A stretch of DNA of 31,689 bases, taken from NCBI GenBank assembly GCA_003427395.1, contig BFEA01000034.1, positions 1,804,871-1,836,559 of the forward strand, written 5' to 3'. A program made the translations under genes and the position numbers. This stretch comes from Chara braunii (Eukaryota; Streptophyta; Charophyceae; Charales; Characeae). This document shows positions 9,664-19,455 of this stretch, one piece after another (positions within the stretch are counted from its first letter, which is position 1; each line of letters begins with the position of its first letter). The notes under the pieces are model-generated. The model did not search any database and was not told the DNA's origin. It saw nothing but the letters and a program-made list of their open reading frames with translations.

Positions 9664-10545
9664 CTAACCCTTGGTTTGAATCCAACCGGCGTAGAGAACC
9701 TCGACCAACTCTGGTGCCTTGGCATGATAGCGACAAGGCAAAAACATGGCGAACTTGGTGAGTCGGTCGACTACCGTGAGAATCCCATCCACTCCGGTCT
9801 TGTGCTTGGGGAACGGGTCGGTAATGTCCATGGCAATCGCTTCCCTTTGCCTCAACGGGACCGGTAATGGTCGTAACTCGCCGTACGGATGATGGTTGCG
9901 GGATTTGCAGCGTCGGCAAACCTCGCATGACTCGCAATAGCACATGACGTCGCCGAGAAGGCCGGGCCACCAAAATCGCTGGCGAAGTCGGCCAATCGTG
10001 CGATTGACTCCAAAGTGTCTGGTGGCGGGAGCATCGTGGAACTCGCCAAGAAGCCGTACACGCAAGTGAGGATCACTCGGTACGCAAAGAAGGTCCTTCC
10101 CCCGCGTGTGGACAAGCAAGTACCCCTCTTGGATCCGGTAGTGAGAAGGCGCCAGATTAGGAGAGGAGCAATTCGCGTACTTGTCGCGAAACTCGGGGTC
10201 GGCTTGGTAGCCGTGGATGAAGCTGTTCTGCAGGTCATCGTCGATCTCGAAGGTCGAGTAGCCCGCGGTACAAAGATCTGGACGCCGTGAAAGAGCATCT
10301 GCAAAACGGTTCGACTTCTCGAGAATGTGATCGGGAAAGAAGTCGAACTGGTCAATGAAAGCCATCCATCGAGCGATGGTGCTGTTGATGGTGTCTTGGG
10401 TCTTGTAAAAGACCAACGGATTGTTGTCCGTTACCCATTGAAATTGGCTTCGACCAAGGAGGAAGTGCCGCCACCGATTGAGCGCGTGGACGAAGGCGAG
10501 GAGCTCTTTCTTGCGTGCATCGTCAATGGAATGCATGACAGACAC
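9664..10545 (-). pseudogene. pol: RNase H and truncated integrase of element C
   Basis: A 294-codon open stretch. It starts inside RNase H: KKELLAF gives the Glu, and WVTDNNPLVFYKT the Asp at residue 40. ADALSRRPDL (about 82-91) closes the domain. The integrase zinc region follows with H170, H177, C207 and C210, then D240 (AMDITD). The frame ends at TAG (9664-9666) before the second Asp. The next codons (EIVCDRDTRFM) still fit the integrase but run straight into a protease LGMDW motif of element B. Upstream, the same frame continues through a TAG at 10573-10575, where a Trp is expected. Confidence 0.9.
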
Positions 10546-10683
10546 TTTCTTGCTGAAATACTCGACCGGGTGCTAGTCCACACCAGCATGTTGCTCGAGG
10601 ACTGCACCAATGCCATAACCTGACGCATCCGTAGCGACGCGCGTAGGCAAAAGCGGGTCGTATATCCGCAAGACCTCTGTGGA
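10546..10683 (-). pseudogene. pol: Start of RNase H, element C
   Basis: In the frame of the block to its left, this carries the first RNase H Asp region (YDPLLPTRVATDASGYGIG and the DW-HPVEYFSKK text, about 10550-10665). The Trp-like position is TAG at 10573-10575. It is separated from the RT by a stop at 10684-10686. Confidence 0.75.
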
Positions 10684-11241
10684 CTATAGCGCGGCTTTGA
10701 GAGCCAAAAATGATTCCCGCGCCTCCTCTCCGAAGTCAAACGGCCGATCCTCGCATTGAAGCTTGGTGAAGTGGGCCGCGATCTTCGAGTACCCTTTGAT
10801 GAAACGCTGATAGTAGCCGGCGAGACAAAGGAACGAGCGGACATCCGTGACGTTCCCAGGCTCCGGCCACTCTTGGATGGCTTGAATCTTGTCCGATAGT
10901 GGACTGATGCCCTCCGGTGTGACAAAATGGCCCAAGTATTCCAGCTCTTGCTGGACAAATTCGCACTTGTCGCGGTTGGCCTTGTACTTGGTGCGGCGGA
11001 GCGTCTCCAACACTCGTCGAAGATGCCCAAGATGATCCTCCAATGACCGGCTATAGACGAAAATATTGTCTAAGTAGACCAGCACGAACCGGTCTAACAT
11101 TTTGCACGGAACTCGTTGGTCATTGCTGCTTGAAAGGTCGCCGGGGCGTTGGTGAAGGCCAAAAGGCATGACCACCCACTCAAAATGCCCGTACAGTGTC
11201 TTGAACGCGGACTTGTAGCGATCGTTCGGCCGGATCGAGAT
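10684..11241 (-). pseudogene. pol: RT core of element C with YLDN in place of YLDD
   Basis: VVMPFGL opens the RT palm block, followed by a garbled stretch (HQRPGDLSS) that marks a short frameshift pair where NAPATFQAAM is expected. The catalytic box reads Tyr-Leu-Asp-Asn: the second Asp is AAT (11065-11067), so metal binding is lost. The thumb text (YKANRDKCEFVQQELEYLGH) and the connection (RSFLCLAGYYQRFIKGYSKIA) follow. At 11225-11250 the DLKSGYHQI region has decayed, with a stop in place of the Gln. Confidence 0.88.
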
Positions 11242-12227
11242 TTAATTATATCTCGATTTCAAATCCAACTTAGAAAAATACTTTGCGCCGCCCAATCGCT
11301 CAAGGAGATCGTCGATGCGAGGAAGAGGCACCGCATTCTTGACGGTTTGCGCGTTGAGCTTGCGGTAGTCGATACACAATCGTAGATCCTTGTTCTTCTT
11401 CAGGATGAAGAGAACCGGTGCACCATATGCGGAGCTGCTAGGGCGGATGCAGCCCTTGGCCAACAAATCGTTGAGTTGTGAGCGGAGGACCTCAAGCTCC
11501 TTCTCGCTCATGCTATAGATGCAACCTTTCGGCGCCACGACACCGGCCTCAAGAATGACCTCGTGAGAGATCGGCCGATCCGGCACCACAGCGGTAGGTG
11601 ACTCGAAGATGTNGGCGAACTCGTCTAGCAACCGCACCACCCGGGGGTCAGAAGACAAGTCNGTGGGTGAAGCGTCGGCTACCGCGACGGTCCGTAGGAA
11701 ACATAGGCCGATCTCCTCGGGCTCTTGTAAGCGCAAGTCGCCCTGAATGATTTGGCCGTCACCACTTGGCACCGAATCGAAGGGTGCGGTAGAGGAATAG
11801 TACACACCACTTCCGCACCGAAGGCGTCGCGAACGCTAAGAGTCCGCCGATGGAAGTTGACCGTGTGATCCGCACTTGCAAGCCAAGGCGTTCCCAGAAT
11901 GATGTGGAGGACCTCAAGCTCCTCCTCGCTCATGTTATAGATGCAACCTTTCGGCGCCACGACACCGGCCTCAAGAATGATCTCGTGAGAGATCGGCCGA
12001 TCTGGCACCACACCGGTAGGTGACTCGAAGATGTTGGCGAACTCGTCTAGCAACCGCACCACCCGGGGGTCAGAAGACAAGTCCGTGGGTGAAGCGTCGG
12101 CTACCGCGACGGTCCATAGGAAACATAGGCCGATCTCCTCGGGCTCTTGTAAGCGCAAGTCGCCCTGAATGATTTGGCCGTCACCACTTGGCACCGAATC
12201 GAAGGGTGCGGTAGAGGAATAGTACAC
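11242..12227 (-). pseudogene. pol: Protease-RT linker and N-terminal RT of element C, partly duplicated
   Basis: The frame at 11805-11242 holds linker text (EEIGLCFLRTVAVAD, DPRVVRLLDEFA), then [51 protein letters not shown] and [11 protein letters not shown] before a stop. The segment from protease core to the start of RT is present twice. In the right-hand copy (to 12227) RT text breaks off after EEELEVL and the protease text LGTPWLASADH begins again. Each copy carries the same frame change between protease and linker, so the duplication came after it. Ns at 11613 and 11662 fall in the left copy. Confidence 0.85.
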
Positions 12228-12327
12228 ACCACTTCCGCACCGAAGGCGTCGCGAACGCTAAGAGTCCGCCGATGGAAGTTGACCGTGTGATCCGCACTTG
12301 CAAGCCAAGGCATTCCCAGAATGATGT
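11484..12327. repeat. 422-bp tandem duplication in element C
   Basis: Unit 1 is 11484-11905 and unit 2 is 11906-12327. The sequence from GGAGGACCTCAAGCTCC to CCCAGAATGATG recurs at a constant offset of 422 with few substitutions. The length is not a multiple of three. Confidence 0.93.
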
Positions 12328-12700
12328 CGAAGTCCGTGTCGAGAATATGGAATGTCACCGGTTCGCATGCATGAGGTGCGAAATAAACCGGTACGGCCTC
12401 GATGTATCGGTCGAGAAGTTGTTGCGTTTTCCCATCCGCCAACTTGATCGGCGTCGGGTTTGCCTTCCTCCAAACTTGTGCGCCAAGGCCAGCCCTTTGC
12501 ATAAAGGATTGGCTCATGAAATTGCGAGATGCGCTGCTATCCAGCAAAGCGCTGCAGGACGCTTGCCCAACTTGAATGAGGACATACATGAGCGGTGCGT
12601 TGTTATCATCGTACCACTGCGTGCGAAACTCGCGGGCCACCTTGGTAGTATATGTCCCCCACCGTGACTTCGTCATCCGTCGACGAAGTTGGTGGTGCAT
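12101..12700 (-). pseudogene. pol: Aspartic protease of element C, active site D-S-S
   Basis: The protease would cut Gag-Pol into working proteins. The text LMYVLIQVGQASCSALLD leads to the active site D54-S55-S56 (12541-12533), where the family has D-T/S-G. ASRNFMSQSFMQRAGLG and IKLADGKTQ follow. The core motif FDIILGMPWLASADH lies at about residues 128-142. After SIRCQVV the frame leaves the conserved text, and the linker to RT continues in another frame. The Gly-to-Ser change removes the glycine of the catalytic loop, so activity is doubtful even apart from the frameshift. Confidence 0.87.
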
Positions 12701-13163
12701 AGAAGGATAAGTAAGTGTGGAGATGAGCGCATAGTGCTGTGCATTGCGGTCCCGACAAGCGGCCTATGGTCGGGAGAGGAAGCCATGCAAAGTCCTCGAG
12801 CGTGAGCGGGTCCAATACCTCTATGTTGAACTCGCGCGCCGAATCGCGTGAAGAACCACTTGAAGACGATAAGTCGCCGCTGCCGAACGGAGAAGAAACC
12901 GCACACACTTCTCGTCCTTGAGCTTGAGTACCCAGCGTAGGAACGAGCCGGGCAGCATAGTCCTCAAAAGAAAGTAGAAGAGGAGGACTATCGACTTCCG
13001 CGTGCGCCTCGGAATGAAGGCCGGTTACTCGCGAAGAAACCGGTTCCAGAGGCGTCGAGAGTGTTGTCGAGTCACTCTCGGCGGTGCTCAGTTTCCCTGT
13101 TTGCCCTTGCCTTTCAATGGGCAGACCAGTGTCTGATGAAGATCGCTGTTGCACCAAAGGCAA
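12606..13163 (-). pseudogene. Gag-protease spacer of element C
   Basis: The text is Ser-rich (SSSSGSSRDS) with blocks also found in the sister elements: LLSFEDYAARLVP, EVLDPLTLEDFAWLPLP, TIGRLSGPQCTALCAHL. Element E has YEDYAAQLVP and DPLTREDFAWMPLP at the same place before its protease, and element D has TPEDFQWLPLPPSGSL. No catalytic motif is present. It lies between the nucleocapsid zinc knuckle and the protease and overlaps the start of the protease frame. Confidence 0.75.
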
Positions 13164-14358
13164 TAGTGAAATCTCTCACGCTCTTTGAATGCTTGCTCGG
13201 AGATGCCATATTGGGACCATGGGGCTGTTGGAGCTGCTGCACCGGGCCCAGGGCTAGATGCGGTGTGTGTCTTCGTCTTGCCGCGTCCTCGGCCTCTGCC
13301 GGGGCGGCCACCTTCCCGGGCGGCTGCGAGTCTGTCCCTTTCACTGGTAGACACAACCTCGCTGGTTTGGTTAAACGGTGTTGCCGCTGCGACCACGACC
13401 ACTCTTCGCCGATGCTGGTCCCTGCTCGGGCCTGATGCAGACGAACGGAGGTTCATAGCCTCCTTGTTCGTAATGATGATCTCCGCGGCCTTGTCAAAAA
13501 GTTATGCCGTCGTCGTCAAGGTGTCCTCGACGTGAGTCAGGGCATTACTTAATGCCGGACAGGACCTTGAGATGAAGTAGTGGCGGATGGCTTTGAAGCC
13601 CATCTGGATGTCTCGGGCTGACGTCAAGCGTTGGTACTCGGCGATCCAGTCAGTACTCGACAGCGTGCCTTGTTCGAAGACCATGAGCTTGTCCATAGCC
13701 TTGATCTCCGGCGGCTCAACCTGGAACCGCTTGTGCCACGCCGCCTTCAGATCATCCCAACTGATCTTGGTGTGCAAGTCGGCAGCCACCACTCCGTGTA
13801 CCTGGACAAGAGGTTGACCAACCAAGCCTGGCACGCGCCCCCTGAGCGAGAGTACAAGTATGCGTGGTGCTTGTGTTCTTTGACGTTGTGGAGCTGCAGC
13901 GTGAGCTCGAACTTGCGGAACCATGGAACCGGATCTGTCTTCGTCAAGTCGCAAAAGATCTCCTGCCTGTCAAACTTTGGAGCTGTCTCGCGCGGCTCTG
14001 AACTCGAGGTATTAGCGGTGGTACAAATCTGTTGCTGCAACTGTTGCGTTGCAGTCTGCTGTAACTGTGCGCCGTCCTTGAGGGAGCCGACGTCCATCTC
14101 CAATGCTTTGAGGCGATCGGAGGTATTGGAAGAGCTTGCATCGGCGGCGACGACTGGTCGCTGCTCCAGCTGCTGAAGGCGGCCTTGGACTTGAGCTAGC
14201 GTGTCGTCGAGGCTGTGGATATCCTCCTGATGTGTAATGCAGGTTGCCAGGAGGTCTGTGAGCTGCGAGAGGAGGAGAGTGATCTTGTTTTCACAATCTT
14301 CCAACTTGCCATTCTCGGCCTCGGTCCGCCATGCCGCTGCCGTTGTGAGCAAACTCTG
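13088..14358 (-). pseudogene. gag: gag of element C, N-terminus removed
   Basis: Three frames together cover gag. The first (from 14358) has a coiled-coil-like stretch rich in Leu and Gln (LLLSQLTDLLATCITHQEDI, then TLAQVQGRLQQLEQRP). Capsid text follows (PKFDRQEIFCDLTKTDPVPW, FRKFELTLQL). A frameshift near 13850 leads to WHKRFQVEPPEIKAMDKLM, and another to the nucleocapsid with zinc knuckle CLWCNSDLHQTLVC (C-x2-C-x4-H-x4-C). At the right end only Gln-Gln-Ser codons lie between the gag text and the first base of the E LTR, with a stop beyond, so the N-terminus was cut off by that insertion. Confidence 0.85.
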
Positions 14359-14359
14359 T

Positions 14360-15458
14360 TGTTACATCTTCGACGCCACACGGGTCCTACCGGACCCGAC
14401 TTAGGGCCAGGAGGACACAGTAGGGCCTAAAGGCCCGGACTTGGGGTACAGCAGGCCGTAAAGGCCACATTTTGGGACGAGACCCAACGGGCAGGCCCAA
14501 ACGACATTACCGTTTGGGCTTGGCGACACTCTTGAGGCTGCCGCCCGCCGGTTGGGGCTGAACCGTCAATCTCAACGGTTAAGGGCATGGCCAGTCCTCA
14601 CAGCATTAAGGTCGGCCTCTGCCCCACCGGTACAAAAGACCGGTCCGGCCTCATTCTGAGGAATCGAGCCACCAGCATTCTGACGGTGCGTTTCGGTTGG
14701 CACCAGGAGTTAGCGCCAGCGCTATTTCGAGCGCAGCGCGAGGAGCAGCGGCAGCAGCAGTAGCGCAGCAGCAGCACCAGGGAGCAGCGGCAGCGGCTAC
14801 TTCGTAGCACGGCGACCATAGCCGCCTGAGGTACAGGAGGCGAGGTTCTCCTCCTCCCTCCTCGTCGCCAGTCCCCCTCTTTCACTCCCTCCTCCTCTGC
14901 CATCTCATCTCTTCTTCTTCTTCAGACTTCTTCTTCTTCTCCTTCAGATTTGAGACTTCATACTAGTTGGACAAAGATCAGTGTCGGACTTCGGTGGTAA
15001 GAGGCTGTGGTACTTCCGGATTCGAGACTTGGAGATTGTTGGGGTTGATACTCGGCGGCATCACAGTTCGGACACCGTTTACATTAGGACTCTGTATCTC
15101 CGACATTGGTGACTTATTGTCATCGACATTTTGATCTTGTTTTATGATATTTTGGACTACCATATCGGTGACCTATCGGATTCTATCTCGGTGACCTGCG
15201 GTGCTGTCTACCTCCCCCACCTCCTTTGTCTCTCCTCCCACCTTTCATCTGTGTATGTGTGTACGGGGCCTGAGCATCGTCTATGCATGGCTCAGACCCC
15301 ACCATCTCACGATTGTATGTGTGTGGAGTGATATCTGTGTGAGTCAGTCTATGTGAGTTAGTTCGTTTATCAGACTTCCGCTGCATACATGCTCTTCCTA
15401 TATTGGTTGATCTTTGATTTTGCCCCATACTCGTTGATGCATTCACGAGTATGTAACA
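14360..15458 (+). repeat. 5' LTR of element E, 1,099 bp
   Basis: It begins TGTTACAT and ends ATGTAACA, a perfect 8-bp terminal inverted repeat with the TG...CA ends typical of LTRs. The primer-binding site follows 4 bp after its right end, which sets the orientation as +. Inside are a CAG-rich stretch (14727-14790), a pyrimidine tract (14850-14945) and a possible weak TATA-like TACAAAAG near 14630. A second copy was not found in the window. Confidence 0.87.
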
Positions 15459-15462
15459 GTTT

Positions 15463-15474
15463 TGGTATCGGAGC
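15463..15474 (+). promoter_or_regulatory. Primer-binding site of element E (tRNA-iMet type)
   Basis: TGGTATCGGAGC differs by one base from TGGTATCAGAGC, the sequence complementary to the 3' end of plant initiator tRNA-Met that primes many plant LTR retrotransposons. It starts 4 bp after the LTR. Confidence 0.85.
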
Positions 15475-15592
15475 AGACAATTTCACGGATCTGCTCACAA
15501 GGTAAGTCTGATTAGGAATAGATTGCTTCTTCGATCTTCCGAATCAGCTCTGTATTACTATCGAGATTCAAAGTTGCAAATTGTTTTTCCTT

Positions 15593-15892
15593 TTTTGGTA
15601 TTTTGTTTAATTCGGTATTCCGTTTCGATTCGGTATTCTGACTTTCAAATCGGAATTTTGTTTTCCATCGGTATTCTGTTTAATTCGAGTCCCGATAAAT
15701 TGGTATTCTGGGTAATCCGATATGATGTTTAATTCGGATTTCTGATTCAAATTCGTTATTAGGCTAAATCAATATTCTATTTAATTCGACATTCTGATTT
15801 CAGTTCGGTATTCCGGTTTTAATTCGGCATTCTGATTTTGATCCATTATTTCGTTTTTGCAATTCAGTATTTCCGTTTTATTTCGGTATTGG
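15593..15892 (+). repeat. Degenerate 16-21 bp tandem array in the E leader
   Basis: About 15 imperfect copies of a unit close to TTCGGTATTCTGTTTAA follow one another between primer site and gag. Unit length drifts between 16 and 21 bp. Positions of the clearest cores include 15611, 15629, 15667, 15807 and 15882. It holds no reading frame of note. Confidence 0.7.
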
Positions 15893-16575
15893 AAATTAGG
15901 GTTACAAAAATTTTCGTTTTTTCGATCAACTTGGGAAATTCGAACGTTTTGATCCATAATACCGGAAATTCCGCGGAATCGCGGAAAATTAGGGTTAGAT
16001 CCGAAATTTTTACGAATTTTTTTTTCTTTCCCTAAATTTGAGAAATTTCGAAAACAGACCTAGGCCTTTTAAAAATCGGATTTTGTAGGTTGAAATTCCC
16101 GAAATTTCACGTTTTCATAAATTCGAGTGTTTTTCTTCCTCATTTTCGAAATTTTTTTGGGGCAACCAGACCCGAATCTTTACCCTTAGAATTGCAGCTT
16201 CCGGGTAGTTCACTAATTAACGGTGAACTCCCGGACCTCAGATGATCTCAACGGATACCTAATCTTGTTACAATTCAAATTCATTAATTATCATTATTGC
16301 AATTATTGATAATTATTAAGAACTATTAATTCGTTATTATTCATTAATTAAACTTTATTGATTAAATAATTTGTTATTATTTTCTTATTACGAATTTTTG
16401 GAGTTGTTTACGGGAAAATTTATCTTTTTCTGTTTGATTAGGTGTCTAAAGTCCATTAGTGGGACAGGGACTGTATGCCAAGTGCTTGATTGTTCTACCC
16501 CTGTTCCCACTCTCCCTACCCTCCCTGTAATCTGTGACCACCGGGATTTCTCAAGTACCACATCAGCTAGAGCTG
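15893..16575 (+). other. Rest of the E leader, AT-rich
   Basis: Untranslated leader between the repeat array and gag. It has many AAATTTC/GAAATT motifs (15893-16160), a 12-bp palindrome ATTCCGCGGAAT near 15967, and a very AT-rich part at 16265-16395. No gene seen. Confidence 0.6.
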
Positions 16576-18349
16576 ATGTCGACGGAACAGGACACCGGGG
16601 CAATGCCACGACGCAGTGCCAGGCTTGCAGTTCGTAGCCGTTCTGTGGTACCTCCACGAACCAAGTATCAGCAATAGCGACTCAGCAAGCGGACGACTCC
16701 AGCGGCATCGAGTACAACACTGACAGTACCGGTTACCACCGGAGTTTTTCCCGCATGTCCGGTCCAAGGGACCCTTGAACCATTGGGTGACTACCTTGGG
16801 CGGCTACAGGTATTCATGGATGCCGTAGCTACCGCCGAGGCTCAGCAGGAGGCAGCAGAGGCAGAACGTCAGCGGCTGGCCAATGAGGCGGCAGCCCAAG
16901 CTCAGCAGACTGCTGAGGCTGATGCAGCGGCACGAGACGGACGGAATGCCGCCAACACGGAGTCCCTGATTCAAAGTGAGAATTAGTGGACAACGCTACT
17001 CCAAGGCATGATCTTTGTGCCTACGGATGTGCAGGCGGATCCGACACCGGCGAAGGCAGAGAGAAGTAACCTGGCTAACTTGCTGTTGGGCATGATGAGG
17101 GGAATCATGTGGAATAACACACTGCTGCAAGCACACCTGCGCACGGAACGACAACAAAGACAAAAGCACCAGCAAGACGTGGCCGCTTTAACAACTGTCG
17201 TCCGTGCCGCAACAACATAGCAGCAGCAGCAGCAACAACTGTTGAACTCCACTCTCGCACACATCAACAGCATTGAGGCTAAGGCCTCAGTAGCGCCAGG
17301 CTTTACGACAGATGCGACGAAGCAGCTCAACGAGCGCATCGATCACGTCGTCACTATCATTGGCGAAGTAGGTGATTCCACTAGTCCGGCCACGATCAGC
17401 GGCACGGTGGCCGCCATCAAGACGAGCATCACCAAACTGCAGACAAGACCGGACGCCGCTACAAAGAATTACAAGATGCCGCACTTCGACATCAGCAAGT
17501 TCGACGACTACAACAAGACGGACGCCTTGACATGGTGGCAAAGTTTCCTCACGGAAGCATCATGCCGCACTGTCCCGGCTGACGACATGATGAAGGCGCT
17601 CTACTTACAACTGATTGGAGGAGCGCAAGCATGGATGAACCATCTGGCGGCTACCAAGAAATGCACCATCACCGAACTCCACACGCACATCACGTGGAAG
17701 GAGTTCGAGCAACTGTGGTTCACTCGCTTCATGGTCTGCAACGTCGGTATACACCTGCTCGCAAGGGAGTATGCCAACTCGAGATTGGACAACCAAGTGG
17801 CAAAAGATAGTGACCACGCCAGGCTTCGATTTGAGTTTTCCTAACCAACGATCCGAGTTCTTCTCGCGATCGTGCGCAGGACTGCAAACCGCACTCGGCA
17901 ATGAGTACGATTACGCCTCATTCCAGGCCATCCTGGATCGTGCGAACTTGGTCATCCAAACGGATGACAAGGCCGCAAACGAACGGCAGTCTCAACCGCA
18001 TTATGTGGCTAAGCAGGGCTATCAACGACCGGCACATAACAATGCCGTGATTTCTGAAGAAACAGTCGATCTCCACGCTGCAGCAGCATCCTCGAGTGAT
18101 GGAGGAATTNTAGCAGCNCTCCCGCCNAAGCNTCCCAAGAGAGTTNGGAAGAACAAGGCGACACAAGAGACGNCATCNACGGGAACTGGGCAGCAGCCAT
18201 NGACGNCATACAAGATAANCAAGGAAGTCTATGACCTTCGTCAACGGTACGGATATTGCCTTTGGTGCAATGGAGTCACTCACTTGACCGCACAATGCCC
18301 CGAAAAGGGCAAGGCACGCNTACCCNGTCNAGCTAACTCGGGAAACTGA
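16576..18349 (+). pseudogene. gag: gag of element E, three in-frame TAG stops and one frameshift
   Basis: The chosen start is ATG 16576, the first Met before gag-like basic text (PRRSARLAVRSRSVVPPRTK). The same frame runs to 17844 and is broken only by TAG at 16675-16677, 16984-16986 and 17218-17220. The last directly precedes a CAG/CAA run, so it almost certainly was a Gln codon. An Ala/Glu/Gln-rich helical region (AEAQQEAAEAERQRLANEA) precedes the capsid (PHFDISKFDDYNKTDALTWW, LYLQLIGGAQAWMNHL, FEQLWFTRFM). The frame shifts near 17830, and the rest ends with zinc knuckle CLWCNGVTHLTAQC (18259-18300). Many Ns lie at 18110-18358. Confidence 0.87.
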
Positions 18350-18402
18350 GTNACGCAAGGAGAGGGGCGACGTCTCTCCTCACTCCGCCGNACCCGGTTG
18401 CC

Positions 18403-19305
18403 TTGCTAGCAATCGATGTCACTACCGGGGAGCATGCGTTAGTCGCTGATTCTCGTGCTACGTACGAGGATTATGCCGCCCAGCTGGTACCACCACTAGA
18501 CCAGCCAAGCCACGTGCACTTAGATTGCGTATGCGCAGCCTGTACAACGTCGGCAAGTGATCCGGTCAGTTCGCCACTGATTTCCGAGGACTCGATGGCG
18601 TGGTCAAGACTTGAGGAGCTTGACCCGCTCACGAGAGAGGACTTCGCTTGGATGCCTCTACCCTCGACCGGAACCTTGCCAAGGCCGCATTGCAACGCCC
18701 TGATGGCAAATCTACGCTCCTATTTGCACACTACAGTACCAGCTCCGTTGACGGACGATGGGGTAGCAGTTGTCGATCTCCGCTCCTATCTTGTGAAGAT
18801 TGACCGCGAGTACGCCACCCAAAGGTACGTCGAAACCGACGCACCTTTGCTCTATATCCGCATTCAAATTGGAAAGGCAACCTGTAGTGCCTTGATTGAT
18901 TGCGGAGCGTCTCGCAACTTTATGAGCCAAGCCTTTATGGCCCGCGCAGGCCTTGGCCCACACTTTTGAAGGAAGACGCAACCCACGCAAGTTAACACTC
19001 GCGGACGGCCGCACGCAAAAGTCGATTGACCGATGCGTCGACGACGTTCTGGTATACTTTGTGCCACTTGCGTGCGAGCCGGTGTCTTTTGACATCCTCG
19101 ACACCAAGTTCGACATGATTCTAGGCATGTCATGGTTGCGTAGCGCCGATCATCCGGTGAACTTTCATGACCNAACCGTTCACATCCATGATCGGAACGG
19201 AGTGTTAGTCCCATGTACGGTCGCGACCCCTCACACTTCGATTGCTTGTCACGTGGTTTCCGTTGCGAGAATTCGCGACGCCATAGCTCGGAATGACGTC
19301 AGGAG
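18403..19305 (+). pseudogene. pol: Spacer and aspartic protease of element E, active site D-C-G
   Basis: The spacer has YEDYAAQLVPPL and DPLTREDFAWMPLPSTG. The protease follows: LLYIRIQIGKATCSALID with active site D166-C167-G168 (18898-18906), where the family has Thr or Ser in the middle. GASRNFMSQAFMARAGLG ends in a frameshift near 18965, and LTLADGRTQKSIDRC and FDILDTKFDMILGMSWLRSADH continue in the next frame. An N at 19173 falls in the core. The product would process Gag-Pol; this copy is broken by the frameshift, and the nucleophile partner is replaced. Confidence 0.87.
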
Positions 19306-19455
19306 ATGGGCCTTGTATTCTTGCATGCTCTCCCCTCGCCGGACAGACCAGCCGTGTCACCGCCGGACCCACGCATTTCTCACCTCTTGGACGAGTATAG
19401 AGACGTCTTCGAGGCTCCCACCGGAACGGTTTCGGATCGGTCCATACGTATTGTG
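19306..19455 (+). pseudogene. pol: Protease-RT linker of element E, end of the element
   Basis: GLVFLHALPSPDRPAVSPPDPRI and [14 protein letters not shown] correspond to the linker before RT in D ([27 protein letters not shown]) and C. The match ends after SDRSIR, where D continues [11 protein letters not shown] is absent. Confidence 0.8.

Larger units (their letters stand above)
9633..14358 (-). mobile_element. Element C: Ty3/gypsy remnant, both ends truncated
   Basis: Read on the minus strand from 14358: gag, spacer, protease, RT, RNase H, and integrase up to just past its first catalytic Asp. The 5' end is cut by the LTR of element E at 14360. The 3' end is fused to the protease of element B at about 9633-9660. 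Neither LTR of C was identified. Confidence 0.88.
14360..19455 (+). mobile_element. Element E: Ty3/gypsy element with complete 5' LTR, truncated in pol
   Basis: The order LTR, primer-binding site, long leader, gag and protease runs on the + strand. The element ends abruptly near 19455, shortly before RT, where gag text of another element (F) begins. It sits inside gag of element C. Its last five upstream bases (14355-14359, TCTGT) would be the left half of a target-site duplication; the right half is not in place because the 3' end is lost. Confidence 0.86.
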
